In this document: piece after piece, positions 1-5,534 of the stretch | Position numbering within the stretch: position 1 is the first letter of the stretch | How the letters are laid out: the number at the start of each line of letters is the position of its first letter | NCBI GenBank assembly: GCA_903953195.1 | Contig: CAJBIS010000175.1 | Location: 1 to 5,534 of the forward strand | Source of the DNA: an uncultured Actinomycetes bacterium | GTDB lineage: Bacteria > Actinomycetota > Acidimicrobiia > Acidimicrobiales > Microtrichaceae | DNA: 5,534 nucleotides | Direction of reading: 5' to 3' | Made by a program: the position numbers and the translations under genes | The notes under the pieces: model-generated | What the model saw: only the letters and a program-made list of their open reading frames with translations | Database searches by the model: none | Told to the model about the DNA's origin: nothing

Positions 1-307
1 ATCCCGCCCGACGGCCGGCGCCGACGGTCAGGTAACCGGCGGCGTCGTCGGCCTGCTCCGCCGCCGTCCGGGTGCTCATCGACGCCACCGCACCGCGCCT
101 TGCGAACAACCACAGTGTCGGCATCTGGGTGTGCGCCCGGTCCCAGGTGAGCGCCGGGGTCATCACCAGGAGCACCTTCGACGGCTGCGCCTCATCGGCC
201 GACGCCACCGGCGTCGATGCCGCCGACACCGCCACGACCACGGCCGCGATCACGGCGAGCCGAACCTGCGACACCGCGCCGCTCGTGCGGCGCACCAGCG
301 CGCTCAC
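1..307 (-). CDS. Secreted protein, possible alkaline-phosphatase-superfamily-like (3' part outside window)
   Basis: The first 102 codons are visible and the gene runs off the left edge. The GTG start at 307-305 overlaps the glycosyltransferase stop (GTGA), with GGGAG 5 bases upstream. The N-terminus has RR at 6-7 and R16, then a hydrophobic core LAVIAAVVVAVSAA at 17-30. An A-S-A motif at 35-37 precedes D38, so this is a convincing Sec-type signal peptide with cleavage likely after A37. The mature part starts with a strand-like KVLLVMTPALTW (44-55), then PTLWLFARRGAVASMSTRTA (63-82) and GYLTVGAGRRAG (91-102). The pattern of a hydrophobic strand, a '(T)P.LW.LA..GAV.S.S.R' helix and a '.WLT.GAG.RA' turn resembles, from memory, conserved actinobacterial envelope proteins related to the alkaline phosphatase/sulfatase fold. 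The metal-binding Asp normally placed after the first strand (near residue 50) is not evident. The gene is certain, the family assignment tentative. Confidence 0.72.
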   Translation of the reverse strand, partial: MSALVRRTSGAVSQVRLAVIAAVVVAVSAASTPVASADEAQPSKVLLVMTPALTWDRAHTQMPTLWLFARRGAVASMSTRTAAEQADDAAGYLTVGAGRRAG

Positions 308-1407
308 CACAGCTCCCGATACACGTCGACGACCGCGTCGATCAGCGCATCCGGTGCGAACCGTTCGGCCGTCGCGACGTGTCCGCCCGCTTGGCCGGGC
401 GAGCGGGATCCGGTGAGTCGGTCGATGAGGGCCGCGGCCAGCGCCGGTGCGTCACCCACGGGGACGACGTCGCCCGCGGCGTCGCCGTCGAGCAGCTCCC
501 GGGCGACGCCCACGTCGGTGCTCACCACCGGCCTGCCCAGCTGGAGCGCCTCGATCAGCACGAGCGGCAGCGCCTCCCACACGGAGCTGATGACCACGAC
601 GTCGGCGGCCGCCATCAGGTCCGCGGCGTTCGCCGATGCGCCGAACAGTCGGACACCGGTCGTGCCGTCGGCCACGCGGCGTTCGAGCGCCGCGCGCTCC
701 GGACCGTCGCCGACGATCACGAGTTCGGCACGCGGCACGGTCGAGCGGACCACACGCCACGCGTCCACCAGGGCGTCGAGCCCCTTCTGCGGGTGCAGCC
801 GGGCCACGCAGACCGCAACGGGGACGTCCGACGTGACGCCCCAGTCGGCTCGCACGGCATCCCGGTCGCGACGCACGACGGGCGCGGGCGCGGCCGGAGC
901 GACGACACGCACGCGGGCGCGGTGTGACCTCGGCACCTCGTCGACCATCCACGCCGCGGGAACGATGATGCGGGTCGCTCCACCCAGAGTGCGTTCGGTG
1001 AGCCGCGTCCGCCACACCGGAACCCGACCCGAGGCGTCCGGGAGCGGGACGTTGTGGAGCGTCATGACCATCGGTGGGCCACCGCGCCGGGACCCCGCGA
1101 TCGAGGCCGCCTTGATGCCATGAGCGTGCACGATGTCCGCGTCCGTGCGCCATGGCCCGAGTTGCCGACGGGCGCGCCACCACCCCACGGGCGAGGCGCC
1201 GGACGGAACGTCGACGACGCCGGCCCCCTCACCGTCCGGGAGGACGCCCGCCGGGCCGAGCAGCGGTGCGACGATCCCGCGTTGCGTCAGGCCCGACGCC
1301 AGACAACGGACGTGGGTGCGGATGCCGCCGGTCGCCGGGCCCACCACCTGGGGCACGGTCCGACCAGGATCGGACGGCGAGGGTCGCGCACCGTCGCAGA
1401 CGCTCAC
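304..1407 (-). CDS. GT4-type (GT-B fold) glycosyltransferase
   Basis: The protein is 367 aa, cytoplasmic or peripheral, with no transmembrane segment. The N-terminal Rossmann domain starts with VVGPATGGIRTHVRCLA (21-37), the Gly-rich acceptor-side loop of GT4 enzymes, and has DIVHAHGIKAA at 91-101. The C-terminal donor domain has VARLHPQKG (201-209, with R203 and K208 in the usual phosphate-contacting places), IVGDGPE (231-237), LFGASAN (254-260) and the E-x7-E motif at E278/E286 in SVWEALPLVLIEAL. This is the nucleotide-sugar binding half of a retaining glycosyltransferase. The sugar and acceptor cannot be read from sequence. The chosen GTG start at 1407-1405 overlaps the murJ stop (GTGA), with GGTGGAG about 10 bases upstream. 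An in-frame GTG at 1356-1354 (residue 18) would begin closer to the usual family N-terminus and is a real alternative. Tight coupling to the MurJ-like gene suggests it builds a lipid-linked envelope glycan, which is inference. Confidence 0.88.
   Translation of the reverse strand: MSVCDGARPSPSDPGRTVPQVVGPATGGIRTHVRCLASGLTQRGIVAPLLGPAGVLPDGEGAGVVDVPSGASPVGWWRARRQLGPWRTDADIVHAHGIKAASIAGSRRGGPPMVMTLHNVPLPDASGRVPVWRTRLTERTLGGATRIIVPAAWMVDEVPRSHRARVRVVAPAAPAPVVRRDRDAVRADWGVTSDVPVAVCVARLHPQKGLDALVDAWRVVRSTVPRAELVIVGDGPERAALERRVADGTTGVRLFGASANAADLMAAADVVVISSVWEALPLVLIEALQLGRPVVSTDVGVARELLDGDAAGDVVPVGDAPALAAALIDRLTGSRSPGQAGGHVATAERFAPDALIDAVVDVYRELW
313..317 (-). promoter_or_regulatory. Ribosome binding site of the secreted-protein gene
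   Basis: GGGAG on the minus strand lies 5 bases before the GTG at 307-305, inside the last codons of the glycosyltransferase gene. It supports the overlapping GTG as the true start. Confidence 0.6.
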
Positions 1408-3059
1408 GAGCGCGTCGCTCCACCCATGCTGGCAACCAGAGCCGCCGGCCGCGGTCCCCCGAGCAGTGACACGACGGCGACACCGATCGCACCGACCACG
1501 GCAACGCCCACCACGACCGCCACCAGCGCGGGTACCACCTGGTCCGGTGACAGGCGCTCGACGAGCCACCGGCAACTTCCGACCGCCAGCACCGCCGCCA
1601 GCGCCACGCGCATCGCCGGCAGGAGCTGGCCGCGCAGTCGTTGACCGCGAGCGATCAGGTCGGTGCGGAGCTCGACGGTGAGCAGGACCGCACCGACGCT
1701 CTGCGCCAGCGCGTTCCCGAGTCCGAGGATCGCGATGCGCCACCCCGGTTCGACCACCTGCACGAGCCCGAGCATGATCACCGCGCCGAACGCTGCGACG
1801 AGCACGTTGACCATCGTGGGGGTCCGCACCACGCGGCGCGCGTAGCTGGCACGGGTGAGGAACAGCACCATCGCGAACCCGGGCAACCCGACCGCGAACG
1901 CAGCGATCGCCCGCTCCACCTCGACGGACTGCACCGAGGCGTTGCCGAGCGCGACGAGACGTGACAGCGGCGCGCTCAGGGCGACGAGTCCGGCGGCGCT
2001 CAGGACCGTCAGGAAGACCACCGAGCGGGCGACGCGTCCGACCTCGTCGGCGTACCCGGACCAGTCGTTCGCGGACGCGCGCCGAGTCATCGTCGGGAAG
2101 GCAGTGGTGAAGACCGGCACCGCCAGCAGGGACACCGGGAGGAGGAACAGCACGTAGGCGAGCTGTTGCACCACGACGCCGCCCTCGGAGCCGTTGGCGA
2201 GCACGAGCATCACCCCGAGCAACAACTGGCTGGCGGCCAGGAAGCCCGCAGCCCACGCACCCTGACGGGCGACCCGCGCCACCATCGGGTGGCGGAGGTC
2301 GAGTCGGGGTCGGAGACGGAACCCGGTCCGCCACACGCCGATGAACGGCACACTGCAGAACGCCACGACACCGAGCGTCGTGCCGGCCGCGAGGACCAAC
2401 TGCTGCGGGCCGGTCAGTTCGAGGCTCGGCGGTTCCCCGTCACGCATCCACGCGAACAACAGGTAGGTGCCGATCACGACGACGTTGTTCACGGTCGGCG
2501 CGAACGCCGGCAACGAGAACCGGCCCGTGGCGTTGAGCACCGCCGTGGCAACCAGGTTGAGCGCGTAGAACAGCACCTGCGGCAGGAAGAACCAGAGGAA
2601 GAACGTGCCGAGTTCCACCTCGGCGGCGCGAGTGGCGGTGTCGGAGACACCCGAGAACAGCAGCCGCATCAGCCACGGCGCCGCCACGAGTCCGACGGCC
2701 ATCACGCCGGCGAGCAGCGTCAGCGCCGCGCCCAGCACCGCGCCGGCGGCGTGCTCGGCGTCGTCGCGGGAGCGGTCGATCGCGTCGACCATCACCGGGA
2801 CGAGCACGGCCTGGAGGGCACCGGCGGCGAAGAGCTCGAACAGCAGGTTCGGCACGGCGTTCGCGGTCTGGTAGGTGTTGCCCAGGTAGGTCGCACCCAG
2901 GACCGCCGCGACCGTGACGGTCCGCGCGAACCCCGTGGCGCGGCTGACCGCCGTGACCGCCGCCATCCGGCCGGCGGCACGAGTGCGTGCGCCGCTCCCC
3001 GCCTGCTGGTCGCTCACGGCGTCGATCGACGCCTCCGACGGATCACCGACCGAAGACAC
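1404..3059 (-). CDS. murJ: MurJ/MviN-family lipid flippase-like integral membrane protein
   Basis: The protein is 551 aa with about 14 hydrophobic segments (roughly 33-59, 66-92, 104-134, 150-176, 186-205, 218-242, 264-288, 295-320, 343-366, 384-402, 414-436, 440-463, 481-500, 507-533), matching the MOP-superfamily MurJ fold. The family signature VSRATGFAR (38-46) sits in TM1, followed by VPNLLFELFAAGALQAVLVP at 69-88. R40 and R46 align with E. coli MurJ R18 and R24. By my hand alignment, E. coli D39, R52 and R270 correspond to N61, F74 and about V303. MurJ flips lipid II across the cytoplasmic membrane. Actinobacterial homologues are known to be diverged, so substrate identity is less certain than fold. 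The GTG start at 3059 is chosen because GGAGG lies 5 bases upstream. A polar, Ser/Ala-rich N-terminal extension of about 30 residues precedes TM1. The next gene, a glycosyltransferase, overlaps its stop by four bases. It could be a paralogue dedicated to another lipid-linked glycan rather than the essential lipid II flippase. Confidence 0.86.
   Translation of the reverse strand: MSSVGDPSEASIDAVSDQQAGSGARTRAAGRMAAVTAVSRATGFARTVTVAAVLGATYLGNTYQTANAVPNLLFELFAAGALQAVLVPVMVDAIDRSRDDAEHAAGAVLGAALTLLAGVMAVGLVAAPWLMRLLFSGVSDTATRAAEVELGTFFLWFFLPQVLFYALNLVATAVLNATGRFSLPAFAPTVNNVVVIGTYLLFAWMRDGEPPSLELTGPQQLVLAAGTTLGVVAFCSVPFIGVWRTGFRLRPRLDLRHPMVARVARQGAWAAGFLAASQLLLGVMLVLANGSEGGVVVQQLAYVLFLLPVSLLAVPVFTTAFPTMTRRASANDWSGYADEVGRVARSVVFLTVLSAAGLVALSAPLSRLVALGNASVQSVEVERAIAAFAVGLPGFAMVLFLTRASYARRVVRTPTMVNVLVAAFGAVIMLGLVQVVEPGWRIAILGLGNALAQSVGAVLLTVELRTDLIARGQRLRGQLLPAMRVALAAVLAVGSCRWLVERLSPDQVVPALVAVVVGVAVVGAIGVAVVSLLGGPRPAALVASMGGATRS
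1418..1424 (-). promoter_or_regulatory. Probable ribosome binding site of the glycosyltransferase gene
   Basis: GGTGGAG on the minus strand lies 10 bases before the GTG at 1407-1405, inside the end of the murJ-like gene. The spacing is slightly long, so translation may also rely on ribosomes finishing the upstream gene. Confidence 0.45.
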
Positions 3060-3064
3060 GTCCG

Positions 3065-3069
3065 CCTCC
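3065..3069 (-). promoter_or_regulatory. Ribosome binding site of the murJ-like gene
   Basis: GGAGG on the minus strand (CCTCC on plus) lies 5 bases before the GTG at 3059-3057. It sits inside the only intergenic gap of the window (3060-3077, 18 bases). It decides the start codon and shows that this gene can be initiated independently of steB. Confidence 0.8.
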
Positions 3070-3077
3070 GAGGTGCC

Positions 3078-4130
3078 TCACCCCGCGGGCACCGTGGGGA
3101 ACGGCGCCGAGGCGCCGGTGCCGGTGCCGTACTGGCCGACGGTCCCGCGCTGCTGCTGTTCGGCGATCGCGTACACCGCGGCGATGCGACCGAACGCCTC
3201 CTGCAGGTCATCGACCGTGCTGAGCCGTGTCGCGTCCTTGCCACGACGCAGCTCCACGAGTGCGTCGCTGGTCGGTTCCGTGGCCGTCGTCGTCGTCGGC
3301 GCCGCCCCCTCACCCCGCTGCGGGATCGCCGCGGCGACGGTCATCACCGCGGGCGCCCAGCCGGCGACCGACTGCGCCAGCGGAATCATCGTGAGGGTGG
3401 TCGACACCTGGTCGGTGGGCGAGAGGATCTCGAGGTAGCGGACCCCGCTCCCACCGCCGAACGCCTCGAGCGTGATCCCCGCCGACGACTCGACCGAGAT
3501 CACGCCCTGCTCGTCGAGCACGCTCAGGTACCTGAGCGCCGAGGTCACATCAGTGGGGACGGTCGGATCGGCGCCGGCCGGCGGCACCGTCGATGACGGC
3601 GTGGTGGCGCCGCTGAGCGGATCCGGCCCGCTCAGCGCGGCCAGCGCCGCTCCCAGCCCGGCGTTCACCCGACGGCGCGTCGCCGTCGCGTCGCCATCGG
3701 GAAGTTGGAGCGCCGCTCGCACCCGGTTGGCGAGCGGCGCGTCCTCGAGTCCCACCGCCGGGAGCAGCCGCACCACCGTCGGTTCGGCTGCGCCCGCGGC
3801 ACTCAGCGAGGACCGCACGGCGTTGAGGAGCTCCGCCGGTACGCCGTCGCTGACCACGAGGGCGACCGGCTGTGTGGTCAGCGTGTCGGCGAGGGCCTCC
3901 CTGCCCGGTGCCGCGAGCGCGGCCGCCTGCTCGTCCGAGGAACCCAGGGTCCTCCCGAGGGCGTCGAGCTCTGCGCCCCGATCTCGGTAGGCCCCGTCGA
4001 GATCCTCGACCCGCCCCTGCAGCGACTCGACGGTCGCACGATTCACGAACGACGCACCCGCGGCCACGCCGACGCCGAGCGCCAGGAACACCGCCACCAG
4101 GCTGATCAGGTGGAATCGGAAGTTGATCAT
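3078..4130 (-). CDS. steB: SteB / MctB-family (PF11382) single-pass membrane protein
   Basis: The protein is 350 aa with an ATG start at 4130-4128 that overlaps the steA stop (ATGA). It opens with MINFRFHLISLVAVFLALGV, the hallmark start of the MctB family. One transmembrane helix lies at about 5-27, followed by a predicted coiled coil at about 31-62 (heptad-like ESLQGRVEDLDGAYRDRGAELDAL). A globular region starts near 87 (PVALVVSDGVPAELL). The conserved C-terminal block is STVDDLQEAFGRIAAVYAIAEQ at 304-325 with GQYGTGTG at 332-339. Two Thr/Pro/Ala-rich linkers (about 168-195 and 275-288) look disordered. The family name 'copper transport outer membrane protein' comes from M. tuberculosis Rv1698. 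In C. glutamicum the homologue SteB partners SteA in cell separation. Adjacency to steA makes the division role the better guess here, since no copper-ligand pattern is visible. Length is close to family norm. Confidence 0.87.
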   Translation of the reverse strand: MINFRFHLISLVAVFLALGVGVAAGASFVNRATVESLQGRVEDLDGAYRDRGAELDALGRTLGSSDEQAAALAAPGREALADTLTTQPVALVVSDGVPAELLNAVRSSLSAAGAAEPTVVRLLPAVGLEDAPLANRVRAALQLPDGDATATRRRVNAGLGAALAALSGPDPLSGATTPSSTVPPAGADPTVPTDVTSALRYLSVLDEQGVISVESSAGITLEAFGGGSGVRYLEILSPTDQVSTTLTMIPLAQSVAGWAPAVMTVAAAIPQRGEGAAPTTTTATEPTSDALVELRRGKDATRLSTVDDLQEAFGRIAAVYAIAEQQQRGTVGQYGTGTGASAPFPTVPAG

Positions 4131-5326
4131 GGGAACGCCCCCGACACGACCCCGGTGAGGAGCACCCAGTTCGCCTTGATGAGCAGCCGGATCGGCTCGC
4201 TGATCATCACCACCACGAGCATGGCGAACAACGCGGCGACCACGAGCAGCAGCAGGTCGCGCTTGCGCACACGCCCCTGGTAGAGACGGCTCACGCCCTT
4301 GGCGTCCACCAGCACCGGGCCGACCTTCATCCGCGTGAGCATGGTCGACGCCATGCCGGAGCGCCCCTTGTCGAGGAAGTCCACCATCGACGAGTGCGTG
4401 CCGACGGCCACGAGCAGGTCCGCGCCCAGCTCGTAGGCCAGCAGCATCGCGATGTCCTCGCTCGTGCCCGACGCGGTGAAGAGCTCGTGGTCCAGTCCCA
4501 GTCGACGCAGCCGCTCCGACCCCGGCGCCCGGCCGTCCCGGTAGGCATGGGCGACGAGGATCGCGCCGCAGCGGAGCGCGTCCTCGGACACCGAGTCCAT
4601 GTCCCCGATGATCACGTCCGGCGTCATGTTGAGTTCGAGCAGCGCGTCGGCGCCGCCGTCGACCGCGAGCAACACCGGCCGCATCTCCCGGACGTACCCC
4701 ATCTGGCGGAGCATCTGGAGGTCGTCGAGATAGTCGTTGCCGCGCACGACGATCAGCACCTGCCGGCCGTGCCAGTCCTGCCCGATCTCGGGGAGCACCA
4801 GGTTGTCGTCGAGCAGGTCACGGTTGTCGTCGATGAACTCGACGGTGTTCTCGACGAAGCTGTTGAGCGCTCCCCCCATGTTGGTCCGACTGCGCAGGTG
4901 GATGGCACGGAGCCCCGCCGTGGTCTGTCGTGTCCCCGCGAGCTCGCGGACGTCCTCGCGGTCGGCCGGAGCGATCCGGCCGCCGCGGACCACCACGCGT
5001 TCGCCATCGGCGACACGTCCGAACAGATCGGGCCCGAGCTCATCGATCAGCGGGATCCCCGCCTCGAGGAGCACGAGTGGGCCCTCGTTCGGGTACCGGC
5101 CCGTGGACGACGCTGCCGCGTTCAGCACGGCGGCCGGTTGGCATCGCACGAGACCCTCGGCCGCGATCCGATCCAGGTCCTCATGATCGATCACCGCGAT
5201 CTCGCCCGCCTGCAGGTACCCGATGAGGTCCTTCGTCCGACCGTCGACACGCGCCACGCCGACGATCTCATCGACGGTCGACACCGTGTCGGTCGCTGTG
5301 TCGCGACGACGGAAGATGCCCGTCAC
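4127..5326 (-). CDS. steA: SteA-like membrane-anchored protein with thiamine-pyrophosphokinase-like domain
   Basis: The protein is 399 aa with a GTG start at 5326-5324 that overlaps the recN stop (GTGA). The N-terminal ~180 residues are soluble and include VDGRTKDLIGYL near 27-38 and YPNEGPLVLLEAGIPLID at 78-95. Residues 221-251 hold a TPK-type nucleotide/metal signature: AVDGGAD at 221-227, then PDVIIGDMDS at 236-245. TSEDIAMLLA at 288-297 takes the place of the usual TPK TD..KAL block. The normal TPK thiamine-binding C-terminal domain is absent. In its place is a hydrophobic stretch at about 357-376, followed by a second, weaker one at about 383-397, so the protein is probably held in the membrane with its bulk in the cytoplasm. 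In Corynebacterium glutamicum SteA works with SteB in septal cell separation through the RipC-FtsEX hydrolase pathway. Mycobacterium tuberculosis Rv1697 is, as I recall, the homologue. The family is often mis-annotated as thiamine pyrophosphokinase, and catalysis looks unlikely. steB follows with an ATGA overlap, which suggests coupled synthesis of the partners. Confidence 0.88.
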   Translation of the reverse strand: MTGIFRRRDTATDTVSTVDEIVGVARVDGRTKDLIGYLQAGEIAVIDHEDLDRIAAEGLVRCQPAAVLNAAASSTGRYPNEGPLVLLEAGIPLIDELGPDLFGRVADGERVVVRGGRIAPADREDVRELAGTRQTTAGLRAIHLRSRTNMGGALNSFVENTVEFIDDNRDLLDDNLVLPEIGQDWHGRQVLIVVRGNDYLDDLQMLRQMGYVREMRPVLLAVDGGADALLELNMTPDVIIGDMDSVSEDALRCGAILVAHAYRDGRAPGSERLRRLGLDHELFTASGTSEDIAMLLAYELGADLLVAVGTHSSMVDFLDKGRSGMASTMLTRMKVGPVLVDAKGVSRLYQGRVRKRDLLLLVVAALFAMLVVVMISEPIRLLIKANWVLLTGVVSGAFP

Positions 5327-5534
5327 GATCCACCGCCGGCGGCGCCGAGCAGTTCGCGGGCGTGCTGGCGTGCGGTCGCCGAGTCCGGTGAACCCGACAA
5401 CATCCGCGACACCTCGACGACCCGCTCGTCATCGGCGAGCGCCACGATCGACGTGGCGGTCTCGACGCCGTCGGTCTCCTTGGTCGCAGCGAGCTGGTGC
5501 TGCGCCGCCGCGGCGATCTGCGGGAGGTGGGTAG
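5323..5534 (-). CDS. recN: DNA repair protein RecN, C-terminal end only (5' part outside window)
   Basis: This is the last 69 codons of an ORF entering from the right edge, ending at TGA 5325-5323. The visible protein opens with THLPQIAA and has a Lys at about residue 18. It ends in an Ala/Arg-rich helix (ATARQHARELL) and a Gly-rich tail (GAAGGGS). The THLPQ.AA block followed by ...K is the conserved segment near the C-terminus of RecN, in the second half of the split ABC ATPase head, and an (S)AT...HA.ELL ending is usual for the family. RecN is an SMC-like cytoplasmic ATPase that acts in double-strand break repair. The recN-steA order is common in actinobacteria and supports the call. The Walker A, coiled coil and Walker B regions are outside the window, so integrity of the whole gene cannot be judged. 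Its stop overlaps the steA start by four bases (GTGA). Confidence 0.86.
   Translation of the reverse strand, partial: THLPQIAAAAQHQLAATKETDGVETATSIVALADDERVVEVSRMLSGSPDSATARQHARELLGAAGGGS

Noticed and set aside
131..1123. Plus-strand open frame of 330 codons opposite the glycosyltransferase
   Set aside because: The translation is low-complexity Arg/Ser/Thr/Ala with no recognisable motif, opposite a gene with clear GT4 motifs.
1408..2334. Upstream extension of the glycosyltransferase reading frame into the murJ-like gene
   Set aside because: The frame stays open by chance. The extra 309 residues are Arg/Gly/Ala-rich without domains and lie fully within the coding region of the MurJ homologue in another frame.
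3060..3077. Possible promoter or terminator between steB and the murJ-like gene
   Set aside because: The gap is only 18 bases and is mostly the ribosome binding site. No hairpin with a T-run and no -10/-35 pair is visible.
2166..3596. Long plus-strand open frame (476 codons) antisense to the murJ-like and steB genes
   Set aside because: Its translation is rich in Arg, His, Glu and Gly with no domain. It spans the junction of two well-supported minus-strand genes, so it is a by-product of very high GC at codon position three.
3078..4130. A true copper exporter or outer-membrane channel
   Set aside because: The sequence shows a single N-terminal membrane helix and coiled coil, with no Cys/Met/His ligand pattern or beta-barrel character. 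The family label derives from one mycobacterial study.
4127..5326. Annotation of this gene as a catalytic thiamine pyrophosphokinase
   Set aside because: The thiamine-binding C-terminal domain is missing and replaced by membrane segments, the N-terminal half is unrelated to TPK, and the neighbourhood is that of steA.

Overview
The window is a tightly packed, very GC-rich (roughly 70% by eye) stretch of bacterial chromosome. Every gene I can support lies on the minus strand, so the biological reading order runs from position 5534 down to 1. The order recN - steA - steB (MctB family) - murJ-like - glycosyltransferase is typical of Actinomycetota. The GTG starts, GC content and protein style suggest a non-mycobacterial actinobacterium, possibly an Acidimicrobiia lineage. 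That placement is inference, because the window contains no rRNA or other taxonomic marker.

Layout in transcription order: (1) the last 69 codons of recN, a DNA-repair ATPase, 5534-5323; (2) steA, a membrane-anchored protein with a thiamine-pyrophosphokinase-like domain, 5326-4127; (3) steB, a one-pass membrane protein with a coiled coil (PF11382/MctB family), 4130-3078; (4) a MurJ/MviN-family polytopic flippase-like protein, 3059-1404; (5) a GT-B fold, GT4-type glycosyltransferase, 1407-304; (6) the first 102 codons of a secreted protein that runs off the left edge, 307-1.

Four of the five gene junctions are 4-base stop/start overlaps (GTGA or ATGA). The fifth, steB to murJ, is an 18-base gap holding a clear GGAGG ribosome binding site. 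There is therefore no room for an ordinary intergenic promoter or terminator, and the whole window looks like the inside of one operon. There are no RNA genes, insertion sequences, CRISPR arrays or other mobile features.

Functionally, the genes combine a repair protein with a cell-envelope and division set. SteA and SteB are known in Corynebacterium glutamicum as partners in daughter-cell separation. The MurJ-like protein and the cytoplasmic glycosyltransferase could make and flip a lipid-linked envelope precursor, and the last gene encodes an exported protein. The points of most interest are the loss of cavity charged residues in the MurJ homologue, the pairing of that homologue with an uncharacterised glycosyltransferase and a secreted protein, and the truncated TPK-like domain tethered to the membrane in SteA. 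I see no wholly new type of system.
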